Source: JAPOUP01 sp965201085
Lineage (GTDB): Bacteria; Pseudomonadota; Alphaproteobacteria; Rhodobacterales; Rhodobacteraceae
Assembly: GCA_965201085.1 (NCBI GenBank)
Contig: CBDAVS010000019.1
Coordinates: 1-64,000, forward strand
Reading direction: 5' to 3'
DNA length: 64,000 nucleotides
The translations under genes were made by a program, and so were the position numbers. The notes under the pieces are model-generated. The model searched no databases. It saw nothing but the letters and a program-made list of their open reading frames with translations, and was not told where the DNA came from. Of the stretch, positions 9,198-18,369 are shown one piece after another (position 1 is the first letter of the stretch; each line of letters opens with the position of its first letter).

Positions 9198-9725
9198 TCA
9201 GCCTCCCGTTTGCGCCGAAACCGCGCCGATTATCGCCCGCTCTTCGGGATCTGCTCCCATAGCGGAGACGATGTCTCCGGCCACCGAAAGCGCGATCGCT
9301 TCCACACTTTCGAAAGCGCGCTCACGGATCTCGGCGATCGACTTCTCGGATTCCGCCGCTTTGGCCGTGATCCGGGCGTCCGCCCTCGCCATCGCGGCAT
9401 CCAGGTCAGACTGTATCTCGGCCTTTGCCTCGGCCACGATGCGCGCCGCCTCCGCCCGGGCGTCGGCAAGCGCCTGATTGTAGGTCGCCTCGGCTTCCTC
9501 GGCCTTCCTCTTGAGATCCTCGGCAGCCGCGATGTCACCCTCGATCACCTCCCGGCGGTCGGCCAGAACCGACGCTATCCTCGGTAACGCTATCCGGCTG
9601 AGGATCATGTAGACAATGACCAGTGCGACCACCAACCAGAAAATCTGGTTGGGAAATGTCGAGAATTCAAGCTGCGGCATACCCGCAGCTTCGGCTGCGC
9701 CGTGACTGCCCGATTCAGTTGCCAT
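9198..9725 (-). CDS. ATP synthase F0 subunit b'
   Basis: The protein has 175 residues from ATG 9725, placed by a GGAGG seven to eleven bases upstream. A TTG four codons earlier is less likely because it lies before that site. There is one membrane helix (IFWLVVALVIVYMILSRIAL, residues 26-45) and then a long helix, as in the diverged second b subunit of alphaproteobacteria and cyanobacteria. It pairs with AtpF in the stator stalk. Confidence 0.93.
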   Translation of the reverse strand: MATESGSHGAAEAAGMPQLEFSTFPNQIFWLVVALVIVYMILSRIALPRIASVLADRREVIEGDIAAAEDLKRKAEEAEATYNQALADARAEAARIVAEAKAEIQSDLDAAMARADARITAKAAESEKSIAEIRERAFESVEAIALSVAGDIVSAMGADPEERAIIGAVSAQTGG

Positions 9726-9803
9726 GTCGTCCTCCAATTTCCAAAGTCAGACCGGCAGCACCGTATCGGCACGTCCGGTCCGGCAAGGATTCCGGGTGGC
9801 GAT

Positions 9804-10040
9804 CTAGACGGCGAACATCAGGAGCAGCGCCACCAGGAACGAGAAAATCCCCAGCGCTTCGGCGAATGCGATGCCGATGAACATCGTCGCCGTCTGCCCC
9901 GCCGCGGCCGACGGATTGCGTAGGGCGCCGGACAGATAATTTCCGACGACATGTCCCACACCGACTGCGGCACCTCCCATGCCGGTGCAGGCAAGCCCGG
10001 CGCCAGCATAGGCGAGGCCGGTTACAAGTGCTTCTTCCAT
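9804..10040 (-). CDS. atpE: ATP synthase F0 subunit c
   Basis: The protein has 78 residues and two membrane helices joined by a polar loop (GNYLSGALRNPSAA). It is the rotor ring subunit. The proton-carrying acid is the Glu in GIAFAEALGIF in the second helix. The ribosome site GAGGAG is eight bases from the ATG, fitting the high expression this subunit needs. It lies between atpB and the b' gene. Confidence 0.96.
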   Translation of the reverse strand: MEEALVTGLAYAGAGLACTGMGGAAVGVGHVVGNYLSGALRNPSAAAGQTATMFIGIAFAEALGIFSFLVALLLMFAV

Positions 10041-10094
10041 GGTCTTTACTCCTCGATCTGGAATGTTTGGGGTTTCCCGTGAAAACCGCCCTGT

Positions 10095-10850
10095 TCAGTG
10101 GTGCGGGTGCAGCGCGTCCCGGAGATACACGCAGGTCAATATGGCGAAGACATAGGCCTGGATGAACGATACGAGTGTCTCCAGCGCGTATATCGCTGTT
10201 ATCGCAAGGATCGAGAGCGGAGAAATGACCGCTATCGCTGCGAATGCGGCGAACACCTTAATCACGGCATGTCCCGCCATCATGTTTCCGGCGAGACGGA
10301 TGCTATGGCTGACCGGTCGCACGAAATAGCTGATGATTTCGATCACGGCCAGGATAGGCCGGAGTGGCAGAGGCGCGGCGCTGATCCAGAACAGTTTCAG
10401 GAACGAAAATCCGTGCAGCGCGAAACCGAGAACGGTGACTCCCAGAAACACGACGGCCGCCATGACTCCCGTAACCGCGATATGCGATGTCGTTGTAAAG
10501 GATATCGGGAGCAACCCAAGGAAGTTGGCGCAGACGATGAACATGAAAAGCGTCATTATGAACGGGAAGTATTTCAACCCGTCCTTGCCGGCGACGTCCT
10601 CCACCATTCGGTATACGAAACCGTAAGCGAGCTCCGCCACGGACTGCGACCTGCTCGGCACTAGGGCGCGCCCGCGCGTGCCCACCACCAAAAGCAGCGT
10701 GATAACGACGATCGCAAGAAACATCCACAACGTGACATTGGTCGGTGTGTACCAATGTACCGGTCCTTCACCGAACAGAGGCTTCACGATGAACTGGTCC
10801 ATCGGGTGAAACTCAAGCCCGGTCCCTTCCGCCTGCGCTTCATCTGCCAA
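10095..10850 (-). CDS. atpB: ATP synthase F0 subunit a
   Basis: The protein has 251 residues and about five or six membrane helices. It forms the proton half-channels against the c ring. The essential Arg is in SIRLAGNMMAGH near residue 195. The N-terminus (HPMDQFIVKPLF) is typical of alphaproteobacteria. Its start lies inside the end of atpI (11-base overlap), which implies coupled translation. Confidence 0.96.
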   Translation of the reverse strand: MADEAQAEGTGLEFHPMDQFIVKPLFGEGPVHWYTPTNVTLWMFLAIVVITLLLVVGTRGRALVPSRSQSVAELAYGFVYRMVEDVAGKDGLKYFPFIMTLFMFIVCANFLGLLPISFTTTSHIAVTGVMAAVVFLGVTVLGFALHGFSFLKLFWISAAPLPLRPILAVIEIISYFVRPVSHSIRLAGNMMAGHAVIKVFAAFAAIAVISPLSILAITAIYALETLVSFIQAYVFAILTCVYLRDALHPHH

Positions 10851-11184
10851 GGTCGTTTTCCCCGCTCCCTGACGGGGCTTCCCCCATCGTATCCTTCCTG
10901 ACCTCCCCAGCCGAGCGCAGCATAGTGCGAACTCCGGCCACGAAGCCCAGCAATGTCATCACGACAAGAAACAAAGGCATCGTGCCGAAGAGGCTGTCGA
11001 GCCCGTATCCCATGCCAGAACCGATGACGATCCCCGCCACCAGCTCGATCACCATCCTCCAGGCCTGATGGGCCTGCGAATGGTGATCCTCGATCCGAGG
11101 GCGCATCGGTTTACCCGCGGCCTTCAGCGTCTCGATCCGCTTTCCCAAGCGGTTAAGCCGAGCCTTGTCCGCCGATTCGGTCAT
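10840..11184 (-). CDS. atpI: ATP synthase assembly protein AtpI
   Basis: The protein has 114 residues from ATG 11184 (AGGTGA upstream). A longer frame from 11256 exists but its first 24 residues do not look native. Two membrane helices (around MVIELVAGIVIGSGMGYG and PLFLVVMTLLGFVAGV) match the AtpI family, which helps assemble the c ring. It is the first gene of the F0 operon. Confidence 0.9.
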   Translation of the reverse strand: MTESADKARLNRLGKRIETLKAAGKPMRPRIEDHHSQAHQAWRMVIELVAGIVIGSGMGYGLDSLFGTMPLFLVVMTLLGFVAGVRTMLRSAGEVRKDTMGEAPSGSGENDLGR

Positions 11185-11267
11185 GGAGGAGTCACCTTGA
11201 TCGTGCGGGCGGACCATAGGAGCGGACCTGGACGGCGTCAAGTGGAACAAGTTCATATTAAACCATT

Positions 11268-11295
11268 GTTATATATAAATTCTTATAGGATTCAA
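11268..11295 (-). promoter_or_regulatory. Candidate sigma-70 promoter of the F0 operon
   Basis: On the minus strand TTGAAT (11295-11290) and TATAAC (11273-11268) are separated by 16 bases, about 85 bases before the atpI start. It lies in an AT-rich stretch that contrasts with the GC-rich genes around it. This is inferred from sequence only. Confidence 0.45.
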
Positions 11296-11406
11296 ACGGT
11301 TTGCGGGAGATTTTGGCGAAAATTCCACATTCAACCGAACGGTTGACTTTTTCAGCGCTCCCGCTAGCAATCGATCACCGTCAGCCTCTCATGCGGAACC
11401 TAACTG

Positions 11407-11742
11407 TTGACGAAATCAGACTCGCTTGACTCGATTTTCGCGGCGCTTTCCGACCCGACCCGACGCGAGATGCTCCATATGCTCGTGGAGGACGATATGG
11501 CGGTATCGGATGTCGCCGAACCATTCCCGATATCTCTGGCGGCCGTCAGCAAGCACCTTTCCTTCCTGACCCGAGCCGGTCTCATAACCCAGGAGCGCCG
11601 TGGGCGGATCAAGTGGTGCAGGCTTGAACCCGATGCGATGCACGAGGCGTCGGTCTGGATGCAGGGATTCGGCCAGTTCGAACCGGTCAATATGGACGCG
11701 TTCGAATCTTTCCTCAACAGCGAATTCCGCGACACCGAATAG
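11407..11742 (+). CDS. ArsR-family winged-helix transcriptional regulator
   Basis: The protein has 111 residues. The helix-turn-helix region DVAEPFPISLAAVSKHLSFL is followed by a wing (LITQERRGRIKWCRL). It resembles the ArsR members that accompany SRPBCC-type or transporter genes rather than metal sensors, since no metal-binding Cys pair is seen. The frame begins at TTG 11407, just after an in-frame TAA. No better start is available, so the start codon is provisional. It is divergent from the F0 operon. Confidence 0.82.
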   Translation: MTKSDSLDSIFAALSDPTRREMLHMLVEDDMAVSDVAEPFPISLAAVSKHLSFLTRAGLITQERRGRIKWCRLEPDAMHEASVWMQGFGQFEPVNMDAFESFLNSEFRDTE

Positions 11743-11849
11743 ACGGCCCGCGTGTCCGGTTTCTCCCGATCCGGTAGTGCCGGTGAAGCCGGTCGGTGCA
11801 AACGCCCGTTGCGACCGGAGCCGCAGGGGCGCCTGCGGTGACGCTCCGG

Positions 11850-12746
11850 TCAGGTGGTCTCCTCATCCTTGACCAGCAGGGCCAGCGCGACCAAGGTCAG
11901 CACGACTCCGCACAGCACCAGCGGCGATGGAGCATCATGCCCCAGCGCCAGTTCCCAACACGTCACCCATGCAGGTGTCAGATAGGTGTACGCCATCACT
12001 TTGGCCGCCGGCAGCACCAGTGCGGCGTATTGAAGCATAAAGAAACTGCCAGCGGTCGCGAATACGGAAAGGTACAGAACCGTGGCCCAGACCAGCCAGG
12101 ATAACGCTGTCCAATCCGTAGCCAGCACGCTTCCCCAACCCAGACAGGCGAGAAACACGAAACCGGCGGTCGTGAACAGGAACGAATAGACGAGCGATCT
12201 CTCGCCGCGATTGACCATTCTCAGCATCGGAGTGAAGAGCGCATGTGCCACGCATCCGACAATATACACGGCCTCCCCGCGCCCGAGATCGAGGGCCAGG
12301 AGCGCCAGCGGGTCGGCTCGGAATATCACCCATAACGCTCCCAATCCCCCGATCGCCAAAGCCAGAGCCATACGCGGTGTCGTTATCTGCCTCATGAGCA
12401 GCCAGCCGAAACCGGCGGCCATCAGCGGCACCAATGTGAATACCGCGGCCGCCGAGACGGGCGGTGCGGATTTCAGGCCCTCGAACATCAGCACGAAATA
12501 AACGCTGAACAGAGCGCCGAGCAGAAAATAGCGCCATGGAGCCTTGAGCGCAGACCGCGGCACTCCGCCGGTGAGCAGGACCAGCGCGCCCAATAACAGT
12601 GAGGCGGTGAAGAAACGGACGGCGTTCAGGGCCAATGGTGAAATCTCATTGGCGATCATCGCACCCAGACTGAATGACCCGGCGACAAGCACCGTAAACG
12701 CGAGCATGGCGAGATGTCCGCGAATCCGGTTGCCACGATCGCTCAT
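11850..12746 (-). CDS. EamA/DMT-family membrane exporter
   Basis: The protein has 298 residues and about ten hydrophobic segments in two repeats, the layout of drug/metabolite transporters of the inner membrane. The substrate is unknown. The start ATG 12746 gives MSDRGNRIRGH before the first helix. It is convergent with the ArsR gene and divergent from ffh. Confidence 0.88.
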   Translation of the reverse strand: MSDRGNRIRGHLAMLAFTVLVAGSFSLGAMIANEISPLALNAVRFFTASLLLGALVLLTGGVPRSALKAPWRYFLLGALFSVYFVLMFEGLKSAPPVSAAAVFTLVPLMAAGFGWLLMRQITTPRMALALAIGGLGALWVIFRADPLALLALDLGRGEAVYIVGCVAHALFTPMLRMVNRGERSLVYSFLFTTAGFVFLACLGWGSVLATDWTALSWLVWATVLYLSVFATAGSFFMLQYAALVLPAAKVMAYTYLTPAWVTCWELALGHDAPSPLVLCGVVLTLVALALLVKDEETT

Positions 12747-13393
12747 ATGCCGGTCCGTGACTGGCTGTCAGGCAACGCGCCGATCCGTTCTAACTGAACC
12801 GCCTTGCCGAATGGCCCCCCTTGAAGAGGGAGCTGCGGCGGGTCGCCTCGGCACTGTCCTGCCATTGGAAGGCACTTCGAAACAGACATCGGAAATGGAG
12901 GAGCCAAACGCGACCAAACCTGAAATTCCGACCTGAAGGGCCTTCGAGATCAGGCGAAAGGCGGCGGCGTAATCCACCGTATACCTCCAAGGGTTCCGCA
13001 TCGAAGACCACCTCACCCGTGATTCCGGACGGTCGGGTGCGTTCAGTGGCTGACAGGAATGACATTCTACCGTCCAACATTCAATGCGACAGGTCGCTGC
13101 CAACCTCCCTGGCCACCTTCCAAACGCATCGATCGGTTAGTTTGGACAACTCCCCCGAAATCCGTGATCCCTGCCGCGACGCAATACTTGACATTCGCCG
13201 AAGGCGGAAATATCGGAAGCCGGTATTTCGGAAGCGTCGGCCTTCCGGTCCCGGGGCGGTCTCGGGATCGCCCTCCATCAGCGCGTTGCGCCCATGGGGT
13301 TTGCGGTGGTTCAGGGGCGCGGTTTCGGGAATCGGTCAAGGTCGTCTGTGTGCGCAATCGTGTTTGCGGGCTGGATCAGAAGGCAGGTCAGGA
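12747..13393. other. Gap upstream of ffh
   Basis: No gene can be assigned over about 650 bases. On the minus strand between 12770 and 13080 two overlapping frames contain stretches that look coding-like (for example YTVDYAAAFRLISKALQVG), which may be the remains of an unrecognised gene. The plus strand holds the ffh promoter region. I looked for a 4.5S RNA and did not find a convincing one. Confidence 0.45.
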
Positions 13394-14869
13394 ATGTTCG
13401 AGACACTCTCCGAGCGCCTCTCCACAGTTTTCGAGCGTCTCACACGGCAGGGAGCGCTGTCGGAGAGCGACGTTTCAACGGCTCTCCGTGAAGTGCGTGT
13501 CGCGCTCCTTGAGGCCGATGTCGCGTTACCCGTCACCCGCGGTTTTATCCGGACCGTGGAGCGGAAGGCGACCGGAAAGGCGGTCACGAGGTCAGTGACT
13601 CCGGGCCAGCAGGTCATCAAGATCGTGCACGACGAGTTGATCAATGTGCTGGCCGGTGACGATGGCGAGGCCGGTCAGCTCAGGGTGGACAATCCTCCCG
13701 CACCGATCCTGATGGTCGGCCTTCAGGGGTCGGGGAAGACGACCACCACCGCCAAATTAGCGAAACGCCTCAAGGACGCGGGTGGCAAACGCGTCTTGAT
13801 GGCCTCCCTCGATACAAGCCGACCGGCGGCGATGGAGCAGCTGGAGATACTCGGACGACAGGTTGGTGTGGATACGCTGCCGATCATGACGGGGCAGACA
13901 GCGCAGGACATCGCGCGCAGGGCCCGAAAGCAGGCGAAGCTCGGCGGCTACGACGTTTATCTGCTGGATACAGCGGGTCGGCTGCACATTGATCGAGAAC
14001 TGATCCAGCAAGCCGCCGAGATCCGAAACATCACCTCTCCCCGCGAAACGCTTCTGGTGGTGGACGGGTTGACGGGACAGGACGCCGTCAACGTCGCCGA
14101 GAATTTCGACCGCGATATCGGCGTAAGCGGAATCGTTCTGACCCGGATGGACGGTGACGGTCGCGGAGGCGCGGCGCTTTCGATGCGGGCGGTCACGGGC
14201 AAGCCGATAAAATTCGCGGGCGTCGGCGAGAAACTGGATGCTCTCGAAGAGTTCCATCCTCAGCGGGTCGCCGGACGCATTCTTGGAATGGGTGATATCG
14301 TTGCCCTGGTCGAGAAGGCCCAGGAAACCTTCGAACGGGAAAAAGCCGAGCGCATGGCCAGGCGCTTCCAGAAGGGCCGGTTCAATCTAAACGACATGAT
14401 GCTGCAGCTTGAACAGACCCTGAAAATGGGTGGAATGGACAGGATCATGGGCATGATGCCCGGTGCGGGCAAAGTTCGGGATATGGCGTCAAAAGCCGGA
14501 TATGACGATAACATGGTTCGCCAGCAGATCGCGCTCATTCAATCGATGACCAAAATGGAACGGGCGAACCCGCAGATTCTCCAGGCCAGCCGCAAGAGGC
14601 GTATCGCCGCCGGATCCGGGATGGAGGTCAGCGACCTGAACCGTCTGCTGAAAGCGCACCGCAATATGAGCAACCTGATGAAGCGCGTCGGAAAACAGGG
14701 CCGGGGCGGGATGCAGGGCGCTCTACAGGAAGTGTTCGGTACAGGCCCGGGCGCTTCCGCTGGCATGCAGGCCATGCAGTCGATGGGCGGCGATGCGATG
14801 ATGAAGCAACTGTCCGGGATTGCCGCGCAGGGGCTGCAGGACCCCTCCGGAAGGGATGACGGGCGTTGA
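13394..14869 (+). CDS. ffh: Signal recognition particle protein Ffh
   Basis: The protein has 491 residues from ATG 13394. It is the SRP54 GTPase that delivers nascent membrane proteins to FtsY with 4.5S RNA. The N domain (to about residue 85) precedes the G domain with GLQGSGKTTTTAKLA, DTAGRLHIDREL and TRMDGDGRGGAALS. The C-terminal M domain is rich in methionine (MMLQLEQTLKMGGMDRIMG). A much longer upstream open frame is non-native in composition, so the start at MFETLSERLS is preferred. It heads a block of translation genes on the same strand. Confidence 0.97.
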   Translation: MFETLSERLSTVFERLTRQGALSESDVSTALREVRVALLEADVALPVTRGFIRTVERKATGKAVTRSVTPGQQVIKIVHDELINVLAGDDGEAGQLRVDNPPAPILMVGLQGSGKTTTTAKLAKRLKDAGGKRVLMASLDTSRPAAMEQLEILGRQVGVDTLPIMTGQTAQDIARRARKQAKLGGYDVYLLDTAGRLHIDRELIQQAAEIRNITSPRETLLVVDGLTGQDAVNVAENFDRDIGVSGIVLTRMDGDGRGGAALSMRAVTGKPIKFAGVGEKLDALEEFHPQRVAGRILGMGDIVALVEKAQETFEREKAERMARRFQKGRFNLNDMMLQLEQTLKMGGMDRIMGMMPGAGKVRDMASKAGYDDNMVRQQIALIQSMTKMERANPQILQASRKRRIAAGSGMEVSDLNRLLKAHRNMSNLMKRVGKQGRGGMQGALQEVFGTGPGASAGMQAMQSMGGDAMMKQLSGIAAQGLQDPSGRDDGR

Positions 14870-15023
14870 TTGCGGACGTTTCACACAAAGCCATGCCGGC
14901 GATACGGCGGAACGAAACCTATCGACTGCGGGCCAACGGTGTCGGGCCGGAGAATTTCGGCGCGGATCCGGTCCGTCCGTTACTGGAAATCCCTTTCGTT
15001 GCCCCCCACCAAGAGAGTCTGCC

Positions 15024-15320
15024 ATGACCGACGCCACACCTTCGCCCCCGGAACTTCTTGCCCAGCATCGTTCCGAAATTGACAGGCTGGACTCGATCCT
15101 TGTCAATACGCTCGCGGAGCGATTCAGATACACACGGATGATTGGACGGCTGAAAGCCGAACATGATCTTCCATCAAGTGACCCTGAGCGCGAGGCCAAG
15201 CAGCTGAAGCGGTTGCAGGCGCAGTCTCGCGGAAAGGATCTCAATCCTGAATTCGTCAAAAGCGTCTTCACGCTCACATTTGAGGAAGTCATCCGCAACC
15301 ACGAACAATTCCGGGAATAG
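15024..15320 (+). CDS. Chorismate mutase, AroQ type
   Basis: The protein has 98 residues from ATG 15024 (AAGAGAG upstream). It would convert chorismate to prephenate for Phe and Tyr synthesis. AroQ features are present: EIDRLDSILVNTLAERF, RYTRMIGRLKAEH and the terminal VIRNHEQF. A stand-alone chorismate mutase between ffh and rpsP is a known alphaproteobacterial arrangement. It is 45 bases upstream of rpsP. Confidence 0.9.
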   Translation: MTDATPSPPELLAQHRSEIDRLDSILVNTLAERFRYTRMIGRLKAEHDLPSSDPEREAKQLKRLQAQSRGKDLNPEFVKSVFTLTFEEVIRNHEQFRE

Positions 15321-15365
15321 GCTCCGGTCTGGCATTCCCGGAACGCATCCAAAGGAGAACCACCC

Positions 15366-15767
15366 ATGGCAATGAAAATCCGACTGGCGCGCGGCGGCAG
15401 CAAAAAGCGCCCGCATTATTCAATCGTGGCCGCCGACTCGCGTATGCCGCGTGACGGACGCTTCGTAGAAAAACTAGGAACCTACAGTCCCCTGCTTCCG
15501 AAGGATCGCGAGGACCGCGTCCGGATGAACATGGAACGCGTTCAATACTGGCTCGACAAAGGAGCGCAACCGACCGACCGGGTCAGCAGGATGCTGGAGG
15601 CTTCCGGTGTTCTGGAAGGGAAAACCCGAAGCAATCCCCGGAAAGGCCAGCCGCACAAAAGAGCGCTGGAGCGGGCGGGGGAACGGGCTGCCCGATCTGC
15701 GCAGGCTGCGGAAGAAGCTGCCAACGTGCCCGAAAATGACAGCGTAAAAGGCGAAACGGCCGCATAA
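15366..15767 (+). CDS. rpsP: 30S ribosomal protein S16
   Basis: The protein has 133 residues, with AAAGGAG eight bases before the ATG. The conserved core IRLARGGSKKRPHYSIVAAD through DRVSRMLEASGVL is clear. The C-terminus has an Ala/Glu-rich extension beyond the roughly 80-residue core, common in alphaproteobacteria. Confidence 0.97.
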   Translation: MAMKIRLARGGSKKRPHYSIVAADSRMPRDGRFVEKLGTYSPLLPKDREDRVRMNMERVQYWLDKGAQPTDRVSRMLEASGVLEGKTRSNPRKGQPHKRALERAGERAARSAQAAEEAANVPENDSVKGETAA

Positions 15768-15794
15768 TCCGGCCGTCATCGCGGGAATCTAGCG

Positions 15795-16322
15795 ATGTCC
15801 GGGAATCGCGTGTGCGTCGGCGCCATCGCCGGTGCCTATGGTACCGGAGGGGAAGTCAGGCTTAGGAGCTTTTGCGCCGATCCTGCATCGATCGCCGGAT
15901 ATGGTCCTTTGTGGTGCGACAATACCACCCAAAGTCATTCAGTTTCGATCACGCATCCGATAAAGGGAGGAGTCGCGGCGCGTCTCTCGGGCGTTGGTTC
16001 CCGCGAGCAGGCGGACTGTCTGCGTGGAACGCTCCTTTATGCGGACCGAAGCGCATTGCCCGACACCGAGGACGGTGAGTTTTACCATTCCGACCTGATC
16101 GGACTTGAAGTCCTCGATGTGGTGGGGACCTGTCTGGGCCTCGTGTATGCGATACAGGATTTCGGAGCCGGGGATATCCTTGAGATCGAGAGGGTGGGTT
16201 CTCGCGAAACCGTTCTGATACCATTCACGGAAGCGGTGGTTCCAACGGTCGATCTGACGGCGGGACACATCGTCATAGATCCTACCGCCGAGTTGTTGCC
16301 GGACCTGAAAAATGCCGAGTGA
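15795..16322 (+). CDS. rimM: 16S rRNA processing protein RimM
   Basis: The protein has 175 residues. The N-terminal RimM barrel (VCVGAIAGAYGTGGEVRLRS) and the C-terminal PRC barrel (FYHSDLIGLEVLD, then ETVLIPFTEAVVP) are both complete. It binds S19 and helps mature the 30S head. It lies 27 bases after rpsP, before trmD. Confidence 0.95.
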   Translation: MSGNRVCVGAIAGAYGTGGEVRLRSFCADPASIAGYGPLWCDNTTQSHSVSITHPIKGGVAARLSGVGSREQADCLRGTLLYADRSALPDTEDGEFYHSDLIGLEVLDVVGTCLGLVYAIQDFGAGDILEIERVGSRETVLIPFTEAVVPTVDLTAGHIVIDPTAELLPDLKNAE

Positions 16323-16552
16323 CGTGAATATGTACGGAGCGTTGGGTGCCGGCTTCGCACCAGACGATTTTTGGCGATCTCGGTCCCGGTCGTTAGCTGA
16401 ATTGCGGTGCCGAAAAGCCTTGGATTCGACACAGGATGCCTGAACGCAAACTCCCGAAGGGCACCGGACAGGAAATTCCGGAAGTGTTGGAGGATCCCTG
16501 CAAATCCCACGGACGGCGATCGATCAACGCGACCACGAAGCCGCGTGAGCTG

Positions 16553-17317
16553 ATGACAGCAGCGCAGGATGCGGGGAATCGCTGGACCGCAAAGGTCATA
16601 ACGCTGTTACCCCAGGTCTTTCCCGGCGTATTGGCCGCGTCACTCACGGGAAAGGCGTTGGAGTCGGGCCTATGGAGGCTGGAGATCATCGATCTCAGGC
16701 GGTTCGGGACCGGGCGGCATCTCAATGTTGACGACACGCCGGCGGGCGGCGGTGCCGGCATGGTGCTTCGGGCGGATGTCGTGGGTACCGCCGTCGAACG
16801 GACAAGACCCGGAACTTCGTTGACACCCGAGGAGTGGCCAACGATCGCCCTGTCACCCCGTGGGATCCCCTTCACCCAAAATACCGCCAGACGGCTCAGC
16901 GAATCGCGTGGAGTAACGCTGATCTGCGGACGATTTGAAGGCCTCGACCAGCGCGTGATGGATCATTACGGGATCGAGGAAGTATCTTTGGGAGATTTTG
17001 TCCTGACGGGAGGAGAGATCGCGGCACAGGCCTTGATTGACGCGACGATACGCCTTATGCCCGGTGTGCTCGGGAATCGGGTGTCCGTTGAAGATGAAAG
17101 TTTCACGCATGGACTGCTCGAACACCCGCAGTATACACGGCCGGTCGTCTGGGCCGGCCATACGATACCGGAGGTTCTTCTCTCCGGTCATCACGGTCGG
17201 ATCGCGGAATGGCGGTGGTTTATGGCCGAAAGGCTAACGAAGCAACGACGGCCTGATCTCTGGCGGGCTTACTGTGAGACAAACGGTAGGGACCCGGAAG
17301 AAGACCGAGAGCTCTGA
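16553..17317 (+). CDS. trmD: tRNA (guanine-N1-)-methyltransferase
   Basis: The protein has 254 residues from ATG 16553. It methylates G37 of tRNAs with AdoMet and prevents frameshifting. The knotted SPOUT domain is marked by LICGRFEGLDQRV and SLGDFVLTGGE, plus LLEHPQYTRP. An in-frame ATG at 16436 would add 39 residues that do not resemble the family, whose members begin a few residues before the equivalent of WTAKVITLLPQVFPG. About 230 bases separate it from rimM, more than usual. Confidence 0.95.
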   Translation: MTAAQDAGNRWTAKVITLLPQVFPGVLAASLTGKALESGLWRLEIIDLRRFGTGRHLNVDDTPAGGGAGMVLRADVVGTAVERTRPGTSLTPEEWPTIALSPRGIPFTQNTARRLSESRGVTLICGRFEGLDQRVMDHYGIEEVSLGDFVLTGGEIAAQALIDATIRLMPGVLGNRVSVEDESFTHGLLEHPQYTRPVVWAGHTIPEVLLSGHHGRIAEWRWFMAERLTKQRRPDLWRAYCETNGRDPEEDREL

Positions 17318-17368
17318 GGCGGCATCAACCTCTCCGGCACTACCGGAGGCAGAACAGGAGACAGGTCC

Positions 17369-17752
17369 ATGGGCCTGATTGAACAGCTGGAAGCCGAGCA
17401 GGTCGCTCTGCTCTCCAAGGACATTCCGGATTTCAGGGCGGGTGACACGGTTCGCGTTGGATATCGGGTTACGGAAGGAAGCCGCACACGGGTGCAGAAT
17501 TACGAAGGCGTCTGCATTTCGCGAAAGAACGGCGGCGGAATTTCCGGTTCGTTCACCGTACGCAAGATCTCTTTCGGTGAGGGTGTGGAGCGTGTGTTTC
17601 CGCTGCACTCGACCAAAATCGAATCGATTACGGTCGTGCGTCGTGGTCGGGTGCGGCGTGCGAAACTCTATTATCTGCGCTCGCGGCGCGGTAAATCCGC
17701 GCGGATCGCCGAAAACACCACCTACAAGCCCAAAAAGGGCGCGGATGCCTGA
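17369..17752 (+). CDS. rplS: 50S ribosomal protein L19
   Basis: The protein has 127 residues, with AGGAGA ahead of the ATG. The family pattern is intact: FRAGDTVRVGYRVTEG, RVQNYEGVCISRKNGG, SFGEGVERVFPLHS and VRRAKLYYLRSRRGKSARI. It lies at the 30S-50S interface. Confidence 0.97.
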   Translation: MGLIEQLEAEQVALLSKDIPDFRAGDTVRVGYRVTEGSRTRVQNYEGVCISRKNGGGISGSFTVRKISFGEGVERVFPLHSTKIESITVVRRGRVRRAKLYYLRSRRGKSARIAENTTYKPKKGADA

Positions 17753-17765
17753 AGGAGGGATTCCG

Positions 17766-17987
17766 GTGAAGAAAGACATCCATCCCAAATACCATGTCAT
17801 CGACGTCAAGTTGACGAACGGTGACGTCGTGCAGATGCGCTCCACCTACGGCAAGGAAGGTGATACGCTTACGCTTGATATCGACCCTTCGGTCCACCCC
17901 GCCTGGACGGGCGGCGGTGCCCAGTTGATGGACACCGGTGGCCGAGTTTCCCGGTTCAAGAAAAAATACGAAGGCCTCGGTTTCTGA
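17766..17987 (+). CDS. rpmE: 50S ribosomal protein L31
   Basis: The protein has 73 residues from GTG 17766, chosen because AAGGAGG lies just upstream and the family begins MKKDIHP. It lacks the four-Cys zinc site, so it is the zinc-independent form (KYHVIDVKLTNGDVVQMRST). It follows rplS by 13 bases. Confidence 0.95.
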   Translation: MKKDIHPKYHVIDVKLTNGDVVQMRSTYGKEGDTLTLDIDPSVHPAWTGGGAQLMDTGGRVSRFKKKYEGLGF

Positions 17988-18114
17988 GACATTCGGCATT
18001 CCATCGTGAGCGTGCCGACTCATTGATTGAGGGGCGCGCAATTCCGGGCAAGTTTCACAGCATTCGGTTTCGAACCGGGATGGGCTGGTGTTACGCTGCG
18101 GAGTGGTGGTGGTG

Positions 18115-18369
18115 ATGCCTTCCAAGGCGGACGAAATTCGCGCTCGCGCTCTGGAGAGATACGTGCGGCCCTGGCGGGGGTCCGACGAAGCCCGCCTCAC
18201 GATCAGGGCGGGTGATGTGGTTCGGGAAATGGGATTGCATAACGCCACGCCGAACTTATGCAGTGCCCTTGAGAGCCGAAAGTTCAAGCTCGACGCCGGA
18301 CTCGCTCTCGTTGGTCGGGAGGGTCCATATCGGAGTAAGGCTCCGGCGGAGGCCGTCTATCTGGTTTGA
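18115..18369 (+). CDS. Small conserved hypothetical protein
   Basis: The protein has 84 residues (MPSKADEIRARALERYVR). The core IRAGDVVREMGLHNATPN then LCSALESRKF resembles a small protein I have seen in scattered bacteria and archaea but cannot name. It may bind nucleic acid, but that is a guess. An ATG nine codons upstream (18088) is also possible. It ends exactly where the IS66 remnant frame begins. Confidence 0.55.
   Translation: MPSKADEIRARALERYVRPWRGSDEARLTIRAGDVVREMGLHNATPNLCSALESRKFKLDAGLALVGREGPYRSKAPAEAVYLV

Noticed and set aside
12821..13393. 191-codon upstream extension of the ffh frame
   Set aside because: The composition is unlike a protein and the Ffh family begins at MFETLSERL.
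13340..13393. Possible 4.5S RNA just before ffh (AAGGCAGGTCAGGAATG resembles part of the SRP RNA loop)
   Set aside because: The flanking bases do not pair into the required hairpin and the match is short.
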